Source: Bog-756 sp963835465 (GTDB lineage: Bacteria; Actinomycetota; Acidimicrobiia; Acidimicrobiales; RAAP-2). From it: a stretch of DNA of 64,000 bases. Shown here piece by piece: positions 25,573 through 36,298 of this stretch. Position numbers and translations under genes: made by a program. The notes beneath the pieces are model-generated. The model ran no database searches and was not told where the DNA came from. It saw only the letters and a list, made by a program, of their open reading frames with translations. Position 1 is the stretch's first letter; every line of letters starts with the position of its first letter. Location: positions 434,001 to 498,000 of the forward strand of contig CAWIFR010000002.1 in assembly GCA_963835465.1 (NCBI GenBank), in the 5' to 3' direction.

Positions 25573-26941
25573 TCAGGCCGCTTCGGGGGTCATGCGGGCG
25601 ATGACGGCCAGGGCCCGGTAGGCCGCCTCGGCCGGTCCCAGCTCATCGGGCCGGAGCAGGTTGGCCATGATGCGCAGAATCCAGCTCATCAGCGGCTCGG
25701 AGTGGATGCCGGTGCCCACGCACAGCTGCATCAGTTCAGGGCGGCTGATCACCCTGATGAAGGCCCGCGCTACCCGGTAGTAGAGGCCGTAGGCGTCCTC
25801 CAGGCGGGTCTCGTAGCGGAGGAGCGCTTCCACGCCGTCTCCGCTCAGCGCCTCGCCCAGCGATGCGGCCGCCAGGCGCCCGCTCTCGTAGCCGTAGGCG
25901 ATGCCCTCACCGTTGAAGGGGTTGATGGAGCCGCCGGCGTCTCCCACCACCAGCGTGGTGGACCCCACCCGCGGCCCGACGGCGAGCCCCATGGGGAGTT
26001 TGCCCCCGGTCGGGCGCGCCGAGGGCGGTGGCTGCGGACAGCTCCCACTCCTTCGGTGCGTAGGCCACGAAGTGGTCCATGAGGGTCGAGGTGTTGACGC
26101 CCTTCCAACGCTTGTCCGTCGAGAGCAGGCCCACGCCCACATTGACCCGTCCGTCCCCCAGGGGGAAGATCCAGCCGTACCCGGGGACCACCCCTCCATC
26201 GCTGTCCCGGATGTCGAGATGGGACTCGATGAAGGTCTGGTCGTGGCCCGGGGACGTGTAGTAGCCGCGTAGCGCCATGCCCATGGGCAGGTTGCGATCG
26301 CGGGAGGTACCCAGGGCCCGGCCGAAGCGAGAGTTCGCCCCGTCGGCGACGACCACATAGCGGGCCCTGACCGGCCGGGTGGCCCCCGAGGCCTTGTCCT
26401 TGACGACGGCACCCACACAGGGCGGCAGTGATGCCGCCGGCGCGGCGACGACGGCCCCCTCGTCCAGAATGGGCTCGACGGCCTCGGTGCCCTGCCAGAC
26501 GGTGGCCCCGGCCTTCACCGCCCGCTCGTTCACGATGGCATCGAGGTCGTGCCGGGTGATCACGTAGCCGTAGTTGGGGAAGCTGGGGTGCTCGGGCCAG
26601 GGCAGGTCCAGCACCCGGCCGAAGGCGTGGGCCTGCAGTCCCGTGTACCGGTGAGCCCCGGCCAGGGCGCCCTCGAGACCCATGTCGGCGATCTGACGGA
26701 CGGAGCGGGGGGTCAGCCCGTCTCCACAGGTCTTCTCACGAGGGAAGACCTTCTTTTCGACCACGGCCACGTCCCAGCCCGCCTCAGCCAGCCAGTAGGC
26801 GCACGCCGACCCGGCCGGGCCGCCACCCACCACGAGGACATCGTGGACGTGGTCAGAGCCTCCCCGGCCTGTCGGGGTGGGGGGCGTCGGGTCCGGGAGG
26901 TCGGCCCGGCCGTCGGGGGAGGTCGGGGATGTGGTGGTCAC
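25573..26941 (-). CDS. Geranylgeranyl reductase family FAD-dependent oxidoreductase (frameshifted)
   Basis: About 455 residues in two frames. The FAD-binding motif VLVVGGGPAGSACAYWLAEAG and the CGDGLTPRSVRQI segment lie in the first frame; VVGDAGGSINPFNGEGIAYG, the second flavin motif, lies in the other. One surplus base near 26015 (in CGGGCGCG) joins them. The family reduces isoprenoid chains of lipids or quinones; in actinobacteria the copy beside nuoA is probably a menaquinone side-chain reductase (MenJ-like), inferred from context. The GTG start abuts a perfect palindrome shared with the divergent nuo operon. Confidence 0.82.
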
Positions 26942-26961
26942 GCCCCTACATGGTAGGGGCG
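26941..26961. promoter_or_regulatory. Perfect 9-3-9 palindrome between the reductase and nuoA
   Basis: CGCCCCTAC and GTAGGGGCG flank the three bases ATG. The palindrome touches the reductase GTG start and lies 62 bases before nuoA, so it could be an operator for both. It does not resemble a Rex site. Confidence 0.45.
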
Positions 26962-27023
26962 GCGAGGGCCCGACGGGACGCCGACCGGGAAGCCGATTCC
27001 GCAGGGAGGGTGGCGCGGCACGG

Positions 27024-27593
27024 ATGTGCTTGCGGGAAGGGGTGCGTGGTAAAAACAAGTTGCTGTGGACGATTACCTGCCAAATTCTGATCCTCCTCAT
27101 CCTGGGCTTCCTGTTCGCCGCCGTGTCGTTCGTGGCCTCGGCCCTGATGGCCCCGAAGAAGCGACCGACCGCGGCCAAAATCGCCCCCTACGAGTGCGGC
27201 ATCGTCCCCAGCATCGAGCCGCCGACCCGGTTCCCGGTCCGCTTCTACCTGGTGGCCATGATCTTCATCATCTTCGACATCGAGATCGTCTTCCTCTACC
27301 CGTGGGCGGTGATCTTCCGGCAGCTGGGCTCCTTCGGCCTCGTCGAAGTGGTGGTCTTCGCCGCAGTGGTCTTCATCTCCTTCCTCTTCCTGGTGAGCAA
27401 CGGGGCACTGACCTGGGGGCCGGCCAAGCATCTGGTCGGAGCCATGCCATCCCGCACCTCGGACTCGACCATCGCTCGGATCAGCGCCGGACCGGGGGGT
27501 CCCGGCGCTGCAGGGCCCGCAAGCACCGACCCAGACGCCCCGACGACCGGAGCCCCGGCCACAGCGCCGAGTGGCCCTGGTCGCGCCGCGTAG
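27024..27593 (+). CDS. nuoA: NADH-quinone oxidoreductase subunit A
   Basis: The 189-residue membrane subunit has three spans and the family signature APYECGIVPS followed by RFPVRFYLVAMIFIIFDIE, including the acidic residues of the second span. The C-terminal 60 residues are an added Pro/Ala/Gly-rich tail; typical NuoA is about 120 residues. The start could be the ATG at 27024 or the GTG at 27042; neither has an ideal ribosome binding site. First gene of a 14-gene nuo operon reading rightward. Confidence 0.9.
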   Translation: MCLREGVRGKNKLLWTITCQILILLILGFLFAAVSFVASALMAPKKRPTAAKIAPYECGIVPSIEPPTRFPVRFYLVAMIFIIFDIEIVFLYPWAVIFRQLGSFGLVEVVVFAAVVFISFLFLVSNGALTWGPAKHLVGAMPSRTSDSTIARISAGPGGPGAAGPASTDPDAPTTGAPATAPSGPGRAA

Positions 27594-27613
27594 AGCGAGA
27601 GAGGCGGCTCGGC

Positions 27614-28285
27614 ATGGGTCTTGAGGACCTACAGCACAACTTCCTCACCGGTCGACTGGAGGACCTGGTCAAATGGGCCCGGACCTACTCGATGTGGCCC
27701 GCCACCTTCGGGTTGGCCTGCTGCGCCATCGAGATGATGTCAGTGGGCGCCGCCGACTTCGACCTGGCCCGGTTCGGCATGGAGGTCTTCCGCGCCTCGC
27801 CCCGCCAGGCCGACCTCATGATCGTGGCCGGCCGAGTCTCCCAGAAGATGGCCCCGGTACTGCGCCAGGTCTACGACCAGATGATGGAGCCCAAGTGGGT
27901 GCTGTCCATGGGGGTGTGCGCCAGCACCGGCGGCATGTTCAACAATTACGCCATCGTCCAGGGGGTGGACCAGATCGTCCCGGTCGACGTGTACGCCCCC
28001 GGCTGCCCACCGACGCCCGAGACCCTCATGCACGCCATCCTCACGCTGCACGAGAAGGTCCGGACCAACGACATCACCCACCGCCAGCCGGTGGCACTGC
28101 GGCCCGCGGTCGACGGTCCCGAGGGTGAGACCCTGGTGCACGACGAAGGGGTAGACACCGACGACGCCCGTACCCGGGCCGACGAGGCCACCAACGGGTG
28201 GACGCCGGATCGACCCGACGCCGTCCACCTGGGAACGCCCAAGCGCAATCCGGTCATCGCCCGCAGTGTGGGCGAGCCCCTGTGA
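27614..28285 (+). CDS. nuoB: NADH-quinone oxidoreductase subunit B
   Basis: A 223-residue peripheral-arm subunit that holds iron-sulfur cluster N2, the last electron carrier before quinone. The tandem cysteines are in LACCAIEM, the others in MGVCASTGG and APGCPPTPE. The last 60 residues are an acidic extension beyond the usual end. GAGAGAGG precedes the ATG. The stop overlaps nuoC (GTGA). Confidence 0.95.
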   Translation: MGLEDLQHNFLTGRLEDLVKWARTYSMWPATFGLACCAIEMMSVGAADFDLARFGMEVFRASPRQADLMIVAGRVSQKMAPVLRQVYDQMMEPKWVLSMGVCASTGGMFNNYAIVQGVDQIVPVDVYAPGCPPTPETLMHAILTLHEKVRTNDITHRQPVALRPAVDGPEGETLVHDEGVDTDDARTRADEATNGWTPDRPDAVHLGTPKRNPVIARSVGEPL

Positions 28286-28806
28286 GCCCGGACGCCGCCA
28301 TCGTGGCGGACGAGCCCACGGCGGCCAGCGGATCGGGGGGCGGGTCATCCCGAGTCCCCGGGCGGCCCCACCAGGAAGTGGTCTTCCCCACCCGGGAGCA
28401 GTACGTGAGCGTGGTGAACGAGTTCAACCGGGACGGATTCGAGATGTGCGCCGATCTGTGCGCCGTCGACTACCTCACCCACCCCGGACGCCACCTGCCC
28501 GAGGGCGTCCGACCCGAGCGCTTCGAAGTGGTGGTCAACCTGCTCTCGCTGAGCAAGGCGGTCCGCGTCCGGGTACGGGTCCAGGTTCCCGAGTCCGACG
28601 CCGAGGTGGCCTCGATCTTTGAGATCTACCCCGGGGTGGAGGCCATGGAGCGAGAGGCGTACGACCTGTTCGGCATCGTGTTCACCGGCCACCCCGACAT
28701 GACCCGCATCCTCCTGCCCGAGGACTGGGAGGGTCACCCGCTCCGCAAGGACTACGGGGTCGGCCGGGTGCCGGTCCAGTTCAAGGAGGCTCCGGGCCCC
28801 CGATGA
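28282..28806 (+). CDS. nuoC: NADH-quinone oxidoreductase subunit C
   Basis: A 174-residue 30-kDa-type subunit. After a short disordered N-terminus come FEMCADLCAVDYL and the signature EREAYDLFGIVFTGHPDMTR with LLPEDWEGHPLRKDY. It packs against NuoD and NuoB at the base of the peripheral arm. It overlaps both neighbours by four bases. Confidence 0.94.
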   Translation: MSPDAAIVADEPTAASGSGGGSSRVPGRPHQEVVFPTREQYVSVVNEFNRDGFEMCADLCAVDYLTHPGRHLPEGVRPERFEVVVNLLSLSKAVRVRVRVQVPESDAEVASIFEIYPGVEAMEREAYDLFGIVFTGHPDMTRILLPEDWEGHPLRKDYGVGRVPVQFKEAPGPR

Positions 28807-30242
28807 GCGATGTGACGACGACGCCCACCGATGATGGGACCGAGGGGGTCCACCCCGACACGGTGCTCGACCCCCCGCTCTCGGGAGACTCGTTCCTGGC
28901 CCCGGGACCCGACGGTCAGGCCGAGGGCCTGGTCGCCGAGACCTCCGAGGGACCCCAGGAGATGGCCCGACGTTCCGCGACCGACCCCGGCGAGCTACGC
29001 CGTGAGGTGGGCGCGGTGCTCCGGCTGCCCGAGGGCGTGGCCATCGACCCCTCGGACATCGACATCGAGCATTCCGACGACGAGACCATGATCATCAACA
29101 TGGGCCCCCAGCACCCCTCCACCCACGGCGTGCTCCGTCTCATGCTGGAACTCGACGGGGAGACGGTGCTGCGGACCAAGCCGGTCATCGGCTACCTCCA
29201 CACCGGGATGGAGAAGACGGGCGAGGAGCTGACCTATGTCCAGGGCTCCACCAACGTCACCCGGATGGACTATCTGGCTCCGCTCCACAACGAGTTGGTG
29301 CTCTCGTTGGCGGTGGAGGCCCTCCTCGGAGTGGAGATGCCGCCCCGCTCGGACTGGATCCGCATGCTGCTGGTCGAGCTCAACCGGATGTCGTCACACC
29401 TGATGTGGCTGGCCACCAACGGGATGGACATCGGGTCCACCTCCATGATGATCTACGGCTTCCGTGAGCGCGAGATGATCCTGGCCTTCTTCGAGAAGAC
29501 CACCGGGCTGCGGATGAACCACAACTTCATCCGGCCAGGTGGCACCGCCGCCGATCTGCCCGACGGGTGGGAGGACGACGTCTCCATCATCTGCGACACC
29601 GTCCTGCCCCGCACCGATGAGTACGACGAACTCTTCACCGGTCAGCCCATCTTCCGCCAGCGATCCGAAGGCATCGGTCGCATCTCGGCCGAGGAGGCCC
29701 TGGCCCTGTCGCTGACCGGGCCCATCCTGCGTTCCACCGGGGTGCCCTGGGACCTGCGGCGGTCCATGCCCTATCTCCGCTACGACGAGGTCGACTTCGA
29801 CGTGATCGTCGGGACCTACGGAGACAACTTCGACCGGTACTCCATCCGGCTGAACGAGATCCGTGAGTCCATCCGGATCATCCGCCAGATCGTCGAGAAG
29901 ATGCCGGCCGGTGACTACCGGGTGCAGGACAAGAAGGTGACCCCGCCGCCACGCGGCCGAATCGACGAGTCGATGGAGGCCCTCATCCACCACTTCAAGG
30001 TCTTCACCGAGGGCTTCAAGGTGCCCGAGGGCGAGGTCTACGTGGCCGTGGAGTCGCCACGCGGCGAGCTGGGCTGCTACCTGGTGGCCGACGGCTCCCC
30101 CAAGGCGTACCGAATGCACATCCGGGGCCCGAGCTTCGTCAACCTCCAGGGTCTCCCCCTCATGATGCGCGGCGGCCTCCTGGCCGATGCCGTAGCCATC
30201 TGTTCGACCGTCGACCCGGTGATGGGGGAGGTGGACCGATGA
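28803..30242 (+). CDS. nuoD: NADH-quinone oxidoreductase subunit D
   Basis: A 479-residue 49-kDa-type subunit. After an unusual acidic N-terminal extension of about 95 residues, the conserved core starts at INMGPQHPSTHGVLRLML, whose histidine and the later tyrosine line the quinone pocket. GYLHTGMEKTGEEL, MSSHLMWLATNGMD and the C-terminal GPSFVNLQGL follow. It overlaps nuoC and nuoE by four bases each. Confidence 0.95.
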   Translation: MSDVTTTPTDDGTEGVHPDTVLDPPLSGDSFLAPGPDGQAEGLVAETSEGPQEMARRSATDPGELRREVGAVLRLPEGVAIDPSDIDIEHSDDETMIINMGPQHPSTHGVLRLMLELDGETVLRTKPVIGYLHTGMEKTGEELTYVQGSTNVTRMDYLAPLHNELVLSLAVEALLGVEMPPRSDWIRMLLVELNRMSSHLMWLATNGMDIGSTSMMIYGFREREMILAFFEKTTGLRMNHNFIRPGGTAADLPDGWEDDVSIICDTVLPRTDEYDELFTGQPIFRQRSEGIGRISAEEALALSLTGPILRSTGVPWDLRRSMPYLRYDEVDFDVIVGTYGDNFDRYSIRLNEIRESIRIIRQIVEKMPAGDYRVQDKKVTPPPRGRIDESMEALIHHFKVFTEGFKVPEGEVYVAVESPRGELGCYLVADGSPKAYRMHIRGPSFVNLQGLPLMMRGGLLADAVAICSTVDPVMGEVDR

Positions 30243-30967
30243 CCGATCCGTCCGCACCGACCCCGGTGGCAGCACCCCAGCGGGGCGGCCGCCACGGGGC
30301 GGCGCGTCCGAGCCACCTCACACCCGAGCGGTTGACCCGGGCCCAGGAGCTCATCGCCCTGTACCCCGAGCCCCGCTCGGCCCTGATTCCGCTGTGCCAC
30401 CTGGCCCAGGAGCAGGACGGCTGGCTGACGCCCGAGGCCATGGTGGACATCGCCGCGCTCGTCGGGGTGACCCCGACCGAGGTGCTCGGCACCGCGTCGT
30501 TCTACGACATGCTCCATACCGAGCCGGTGGGCAGCCACGTCGTGGCCGTGTGCACCAACATCGCCTGCCTGCTGGGGGGTGCCGGCGAGCTCTTGGAGCA
30601 CGCCGAGGCCTCGCTGGGCGTCAACGCCGGCGGCACGACAGCCGACGGGGTGATCACCTTGGAGGAGGCCGAGTGCCTGGCCGACTGCGATCGGGCCCCC
30701 TGCGTCCAGGTCAACCACCGCTTCGTGGGGGCCCAGACCCCGGAGTCGTTCGACGTCCTCATGGCCGACCTTCGGTCCGGCGCCCGGGTCTCGGACATCC
30801 CACCGCACGGGACACTGATCCGAGTCCTCCGGGCCAACGGGTTGGAGGCCGACCCCGGCCGGGTGGCCGCCGAGCGGGCCGCCATGGCCGAGGCACAGGC
30901 CGGCCGGGCCGCCCGGGCTGAGGCGGCCAAGGCCGCGGCGAGCAGCGCGGAAGGGCCTTCCTCGTGA
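30239..30967 (+). CDS. nuoE: NADH-quinone oxidoreductase subunit E
   Basis: A 242-residue thioredoxin-like 24-kDa subunit with the [2Fe-2S] cluster N1a. Its ligands are the pairs C-x4-C (CTNIAC) and C-x3-C (CLADC). The segment GVTPTEVLGTASFYDML precedes them. The C-terminal 60 residues, rich in Ala, Arg and Glu, extend past the usual end. It overlaps nuoF by four bases. Confidence 0.95.
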   Translation: MTDPSAPTPVAAPQRGGRHGAARPSHLTPERLTRAQELIALYPEPRSALIPLCHLAQEQDGWLTPEAMVDIAALVGVTPTEVLGTASFYDMLHTEPVGSHVVAVCTNIACLLGGAGELLEHAEASLGVNAGGTTADGVITLEEAECLADCDRAPCVQVNHRFVGAQTPESFDVLMADLRSGARVSDIPPHGTLIRVLRANGLEADPGRVAAERAAMAEAQAGRAARAEAAKAAASSAEGPSS

Positions 30968-32270
30968 CCATCACCGATCCGCCCAAGATCGTCACCAGCC
31001 GGCTGGGGCACGCCGACTCCCATACCCTCGAGCGGTACCTGGCCACCGGTGGGTACGACGGCTTGCGCAAGGCGCTCGCCATGACCCCCGAGGCGGTGGC
31101 CGCCGAAGTGGACACCGCCAGCCTGCTCGGCCGCGGCGGCGCCGGGATTCCCGGCCGGTCGCAAGTGGGCCATGCTGCGCAAGAACCCGGTGACCTACCT
31201 GGTGGTGAACGGGGACGAGAGCGAGCCGGCCACCTTCAAGGACCACCTGCTGATCGAGCGGGATCCCCACCAGCTCATCGAGGGCGTGATCATCGCCGCC
31301 TATGCCCTGCAGGTCAGCCGGGTGTTCGTCTTCATCCGGGGCGAGTTCGCCCTCGGGCCTGGAACGGGTCCAGGCCGCGCTCAACGAGGCCTACTCCTAC
31401 GGCGCCGTCGGGCGCGACATCTTCGGTTCGGGGTTCTCGGTCGACGTGGTGGTGCACCCGGGCGCCGGTGCCTACATCTGTGGCGAGGAGACCGCGCTGC
31501 TCGGAGTCCTCGAGGGCAAGCGGGGCTTCCCCCGCATCAAGCCCCCGTTCTTCCCGGCCGCCATCGGCCTCTACGGCGAGCCCACCGTGGTCAACAACGT
31601 CGAGACCATGTCCAATCTGCCCTGGATCGTCATCAACGGCGGCGCCGCCTTCGCCGCACTGGGGGAGGGCCGCTCCAACGGCACCCGGCTGTTCGCCCTG
31701 GCCGGTCACGTCAAGAACCCCGGCGACTACGAGCTGGAGATGGTCAAGACCACGTTCCGCGACCTGATCAACGCCCCGGTACTGGGCGGCGGCATCCCCC
31801 ACGGCCGGGGGCTGAAGGCGTTCATCCCCGGAGGCGTTTCCGCGCCCTGGTTCGGCCCCGAGCAGATCGACCTCCCGCTCGGCCAGGACGAGGTGGCGGC
31901 GGCCGGCTCCATGCTGGGTTCGGGCTCGATCGTGGTCATGGACGACCACACCTGTGCGGTGCGGGCGTCCTGGCGCATCACCAGTTCTTCTCCAGGGAGT
32001 CGTGCGGCCAGTGCACGCCGTGCCGGGAGGGCTCGGGCTGGCTGGAGAAGATCATGGAACGCATCGAGACCGGGCAGGGACGTGAGGAAGACCTCGACCT
32101 GTTGCTGGACGCCTGCGACAACATCGCCCCCGGGCTGACGTGGCCCCCGCAGCAGACCACCATCTGCGTGCTGGGCCCGTCCATCCCGCTCCTCCATCGG
32201 CTCGGCCATCCAGATGTTCCGCGACGAGTTCCTGGTCCACATCAAAGAAGGCGGCTGCCCCTATGAGTGA
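30964..32270 (+). CDS. nuoF: NADH-quinone oxidoreductase subunit F (several frameshifts)
   Basis: The 51-kDa subunit that binds FMN and NADH. Across three frames one reads LLGRGGAG at the glycine-rich FMN loop, NGDESEPATFKDH, GAGAYICGEETALL and the 4Fe-4S ligands in ESCGQCTPCREGSGW. The reading frame must change four times: a surplus base near 31147, another near 31357, a missing base near 31982, and a surplus base near 32190. With these corrected the protein is complete and ends PYE-stop at 32270, overlapping the nuoG start. This is much more likely sequence error than a decayed gene, because all other nuo genes are intact. Confidence 0.85.
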
Positions 32271-35027
32271 GCCGTCGTCTCCCCCCAAGGGCGCACCACG
32301 GTCAGCACGGCCACCGGTGAGCACCCCGTCGCCTCCGAGGCGGCCACCCCACCGGTGGAGACCGTGACCTTCACCCTCGACGGCCGCGAGGTGACCGCCC
32401 GGAAGGGCGAGATGCTGATCGCCGCGGCCGAGAAGGCCGGGACCTTCATCCCCCGGTTTTGCTACCACCCCCGCATGAAGTCGGTCGGGATGTGCCGGAT
32501 GTGTTTGGTCGAGGTGAGCGGCCCCCGGGAGCCTCCCTCCAGCCCAGCTGCTTCGTGGAGGTCCAGGCCGGGTCCGAGGTGGTGACCGACTCCGACAAGG
32601 TCAAGAAGGCCCAGGACGGCGTCCTGGAGTTCCTGCTCATCAACCACCCCCTCGACTGCCCGGTGTGCGACAAGGGTGGCGAGTGCCCACTCCAGGACCA
32701 GACCTTGGCCTATGGACCGGGCGAGACCCGGTTCGTCGAGGAGAAGCGCCACTTCGAAAAGCCCATCCCGATCTCCGAGCTCGTCCTGCTGGACCGGGAG
32801 CGCTGTATCCAGTGCAGCCGCTGCACCCGGTTCGCCGACGAGGTGGCGGGGGAGGCTCAGATCGACTTCATCGGCCGGGGTGAGAAGCTGGAGGTCAACA
32901 CCTTCCCCGAGCTTCCCTTCGCGTCGTACTTCTCGGGCAACACCGTCCAGATCTGCCCCGTGGGCGCCCTCACCGCCTCGCCGTACCGGTTCGCCGCCCG
33001 GCCCTGGGATCTCGATCAGGTCGAGTCCACCTGCACCACCTGCTCGGTGGGCTGCCGGGTCGCCGTCCAGTCCTCGTCCAATCGGGTGACCAGGCTGCTC
33101 GGGATCGACGTCGACCCGGTCAACCACGGGTGGCTGTGCGACAAGGGTCGGTTTGCCTTCGACGCCGTGAACAGCGAGGACCGTCTCGACGGAGCCGCTG
33201 GTGAGGAAGGACGGGACGCTGGTGGCCGTGTCGTGGCACGAGGCGCTCCACGCCGTGGCCGAAGGCCTGCAGCGGTCGGTCACCGCCGGGGGGGCCGAGT
33301 CGGTCGGGGTGATCGGTGGATCCCGGCTCACCAACGAGGGGGCCTACGCCTGGGCCAAGCTCGCCAAGGGGGTGGTGGGCACCGACTCGGTCGACGCCCA
33401 GCTGGGGGACGGCCTGCCTGCCGAACTCGTGCTGGGTCTGCCACGCGCCACCATCGACCAGGCGGCCACGGCCGACACTCTGCTCCTCCTGACCGGCGAT
33501 GTCCGCGAGGAGCTGCCGGTCCTCTTCCTCCGGCTGCGGTCGGCCGTCGTCGACGGTGACCTCAGCGTGGTCGAGCTGTCGCCGATGTCGACCGCCCTTT
33601 CCCAGTACGCCGAGGTCTCGCTCCGCTACGCCCCGGCCGGGTCCGCCGAACTGGTTCGGGCCCTCCTCGACCCCGCGGCGCCCGTCCCCACCGGCACCGA
33701 TGCCGACGCGCTGGCCCGGGCCCGGGAGCTCGCCGGTGCAGACAATGTGGTGGTGGTCGTCGGCCGCCCCTCCTTGGCCGAGGACGGCCGCCTCGTCGCC
33801 GAAGCGGCTCAGATCCTGGCGCAGGCCCTGCCCGGCGCCCGCTTCCTGCCCGCTCTGCGTCGGGGCAACGTCCACGGGGCCCTCGACATGGGACTGGCCC
33901 CCGGCGTGCTACCCGGCCGGGTCTCCCTCGACGAAGGGCGCGACTGGTTCGCCTCGGCCTGGGGCTCGGTGCCGGCCGCGCGGGGTCGGGACACCGCTGG
34001 GATCCTGGCCGCAGCGGCCGACGAACCGCCTGACGGAAGCCGCATCCGGTCGCTGGTGCTGCTGGGGGCCGACCCGATGGGCGACTTCCCCGATGGCGGC
34101 CTGGCCCGGCGGGCCCTCGACGGTGCCGAGTTCGTGGTGGCCGTGGCCTCGGCGCCGGGGGCTGTGACCGACCGAGCCGATGTCGTCCTGCCTGCCGCTG
34201 AAGCCCATGAACGGCCGGGCACCACGACCAATATCGAGGGCCGGATCAGCCGGCTGGGCCAGAAGCTGGTGCCGCCGGGACAGGCCTGGCCCGACTGGAT
34301 GATCGCCGCCGAACTGGCTGTTCATCTCGGCGGTGACCTCGGTCTGGACTCGGTGGGTGACGTCTGGGACGAGATCAACCGCCTGGCCCCCGCCTACCAG
34401 GGCATCACCCGGGCCGTCCTGGACGGCCTGGGTGCCGGCGACGGCGTGGTGGCGCCACTCGTGGCCAGCGCGGTCACGCTGGGCCGTCGCCACGCATCCG
34501 CCCCGCTCGACCCCATTGCCGTACCGGGTGTGGAGTCGGTGGAGCGCCAGGGAGCCCCGCCACGAGCCGGTCTGGCCGAGTCGCCCACCGCCGGTCTCGG
34601 CGCCGTCCGTCCGACGGCGGCTTCGGATGGGGCCGGACCGCCCCGACCGCCGACGCTGTCCGGCCCGATCGAGCTCGATGTGCCCCACGTGGTGCCGAAC
34701 GACCGGTACTCGCTCCGGCTGGTGGCCTCTCGGGCCCTCTACGATCAAGGCGCTGCGGTCAGATCGGTGCCCGCCCTGGCCGGGCTGGTGGCCACCGCGC
34801 CGCTGCGGGCCAACCCCCTCGACCTCGATGAGTTGGGGGTGGTTCCCGGCGGGGCGGTGCGCGTGCGTACGGCCACCGTCTCGACGGTCCTCACCGTGAC
34901 CGCGGACGACTCGCTTCCCCGCAAGGTGGTGGCCGCAGACTTCAACGTTCCTCTGGATGAGGGGACGGTGGCCGACCTGATCGACGCCTCGGCCCCGGTG
35001 GTCGAACTTCGGATGGAGTCTCCATGA
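32264..35027 (+). CDS. nuoG: NADH-quinone oxidoreductase subunit G (several frameshifts)
   Basis: The large iron-sulfur subunit. The N-terminal [2Fe-2S] ligands lie in RFCYHPRMKSVGMCRMC and CPVCDKGGECPLQD; a 4Fe-4S group is in CIQCSRC with CPVGALT, and another set in CTTCSVGC with WLCDKGRF. A molybdopterin-oxidoreductase-like domain fills the rest. Three frame changes are needed: a surplus base near 32280 (if the ATG overlapping nuoF is the start), a missing base near 32530 in a G run, and a surplus base near 33190. Without the first, a GTG at 32355 is the start. The end overlaps nuoH by four bases. Confidence 0.85.
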
Positions 35028-36298
35028 CCGGCCTGCTCGCCGTCCTCCACCCCCTCCTGGCCGAGGGCGACCCGCTCTACGTCAACGGTGTCGGCTGGGT
35101 GGTCTTCCTCATCGTCCTGATCAAGGTGCTGGTGGTCTTCGCCGCGCTGATGGTGTCGGTCATGTTGATGATCTGGTTCGAACGCAAGGTCATCTCGGAC
35201 ATGCAGAGCCGCATCGGCCCCAACCGGGCCGGCCCCTTCGGCATCGCCCAGACCTTGGCCGACGGGATCAAGCTGTTCTTCAAGGAGGACTTGATCCCCG
35301 AGCAGTCCGACCGGTTCGTCTTCAAGCTCGCCCCCTACCTGACCATCATCCCGGCCTTCCTGATCTTCGCCATCGTGCCCATCGGGGGCGAGGTCACCAT
35401 TGCCGGACACACCTTCGAGCTGCAGCTGGCGGACCCGCCCATGGGCGTCCTCTTCCTGCTGGCCATGTCGTCCATCGGCGTCTACGGCATCATGCTGGCC
35501 GGCTGGTCGTCGGGCTCCAAGTACCCCCTGCTGGGCTCGGTGCGGGCCTCGGCCCAGATGATCTCCTATGAGGCCGCCCTGGGCATGACCGTGGTCACCG
35601 TGGTGCTGATCACCGGCGCGCTTTCCACCCGCACCATCGTCAATTCCCAGGCCGGTCACCTGTGGCAGTGGAACGCCATCCGGCTCGGGGTGGTGCCCTT
35701 CCTCATCTTCTTCATCGCCATCATCGCCGAGACCAATCGACCGCCCTTCGACCTGGTCGAAGCCGACTCCGAGCTGGTCGGCGGGTTCGTCACCGAGTAC
35801 TCGTCCATCCGCTTCGCCCTGTTCTTCCTGGCCGAGTTCATGAACACCATCACCATGTCGGCCATCACCGTGACCCTGTTCTTCGGCGGCCCCGATGGTC
35901 CCATCCCGCACATCCCGCACCTCTACTGGCTGTGGCCCATCCTCTGGTTCCTGGGCAAGACCATCATCTTCCTGTTCATCTTCGTGTGGCTGCGGGCCGC
36001 GCTGCCCCGGCTCCGCTATGACCAGCTCATGGACCTCGGATGGAAGAAGCTGATCCCGTTGTCGCTGGGCTGGCTGCTCATCGTGGCCGGGTTCGTCATC
36101 GACGGCTGGTGGGGGCTCGGCATGGCCGCGGCCGTGGTGGCGGCAGCCCTCCTCATCACCCGGGCATTCGCCATCGGCTCCGGACGCGAGGAGACCCGGG
36201 CCATCGTCCCCCAGGTCGGTGTCCGCCTGTGGTCCCGTCCGGCCGAACCCACTCCTCCACAGCCCGTCGCCCCGACGACCGAAGGAGGAGGCACCTGA
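35024..36298 (+). CDS. nuoH: NADH-quinone oxidoreductase subunit H
   Basis: A 424-residue membrane subunit with about eight spans that forms the quinone entry channel. Signatures are WFERKVISDMQSRIGPNRAG in the first loop, and IAETNRPPFDLVEADSELV, the acidic loop facing NuoB/NuoD, near residue 240. The C-terminus ends in a Pro/Thr-rich cytoplasmic tail. The stop shares one base with the nuoI ATG. Confidence 0.96.
   Translation: MTGLLAVLHPLLAEGDPLYVNGVGWVVFLIVLIKVLVVFAALMVSVMLMIWFERKVISDMQSRIGPNRAGPFGIAQTLADGIKLFFKEDLIPEQSDRFVFKLAPYLTIIPAFLIFAIVPIGGEVTIAGHTFELQLADPPMGVLFLLAMSSIGVYGIMLAGWSSGSKYPLLGSVRASAQMISYEAALGMTVVTVVLITGALSTRTIVNSQAGHLWQWNAIRLGVVPFLIFFIAIIAETNRPPFDLVEADSELVGGFVTEYSSIRFALFFLAEFMNTITMSAITVTLFFGGPDGPIPHIPHLYWLWPILWFLGKTIIFLFIFVWLRAALPRLRYDQLMDLGWKKLIPLSLGWLLIVAGFVIDGWWGLGMAAAVVAAALLITRAFAIGSGREETRAIVPQVGVRLWSRPAEPTPPQPVAPTTEGGGT

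Noticed and set aside
30964..33250. Programmed ribosomal frameshifting in nuoF and nuoG
   Set aside because: Seven shifts in both directions at unrelated sites without a common slippery sequence are not credible as regulation.
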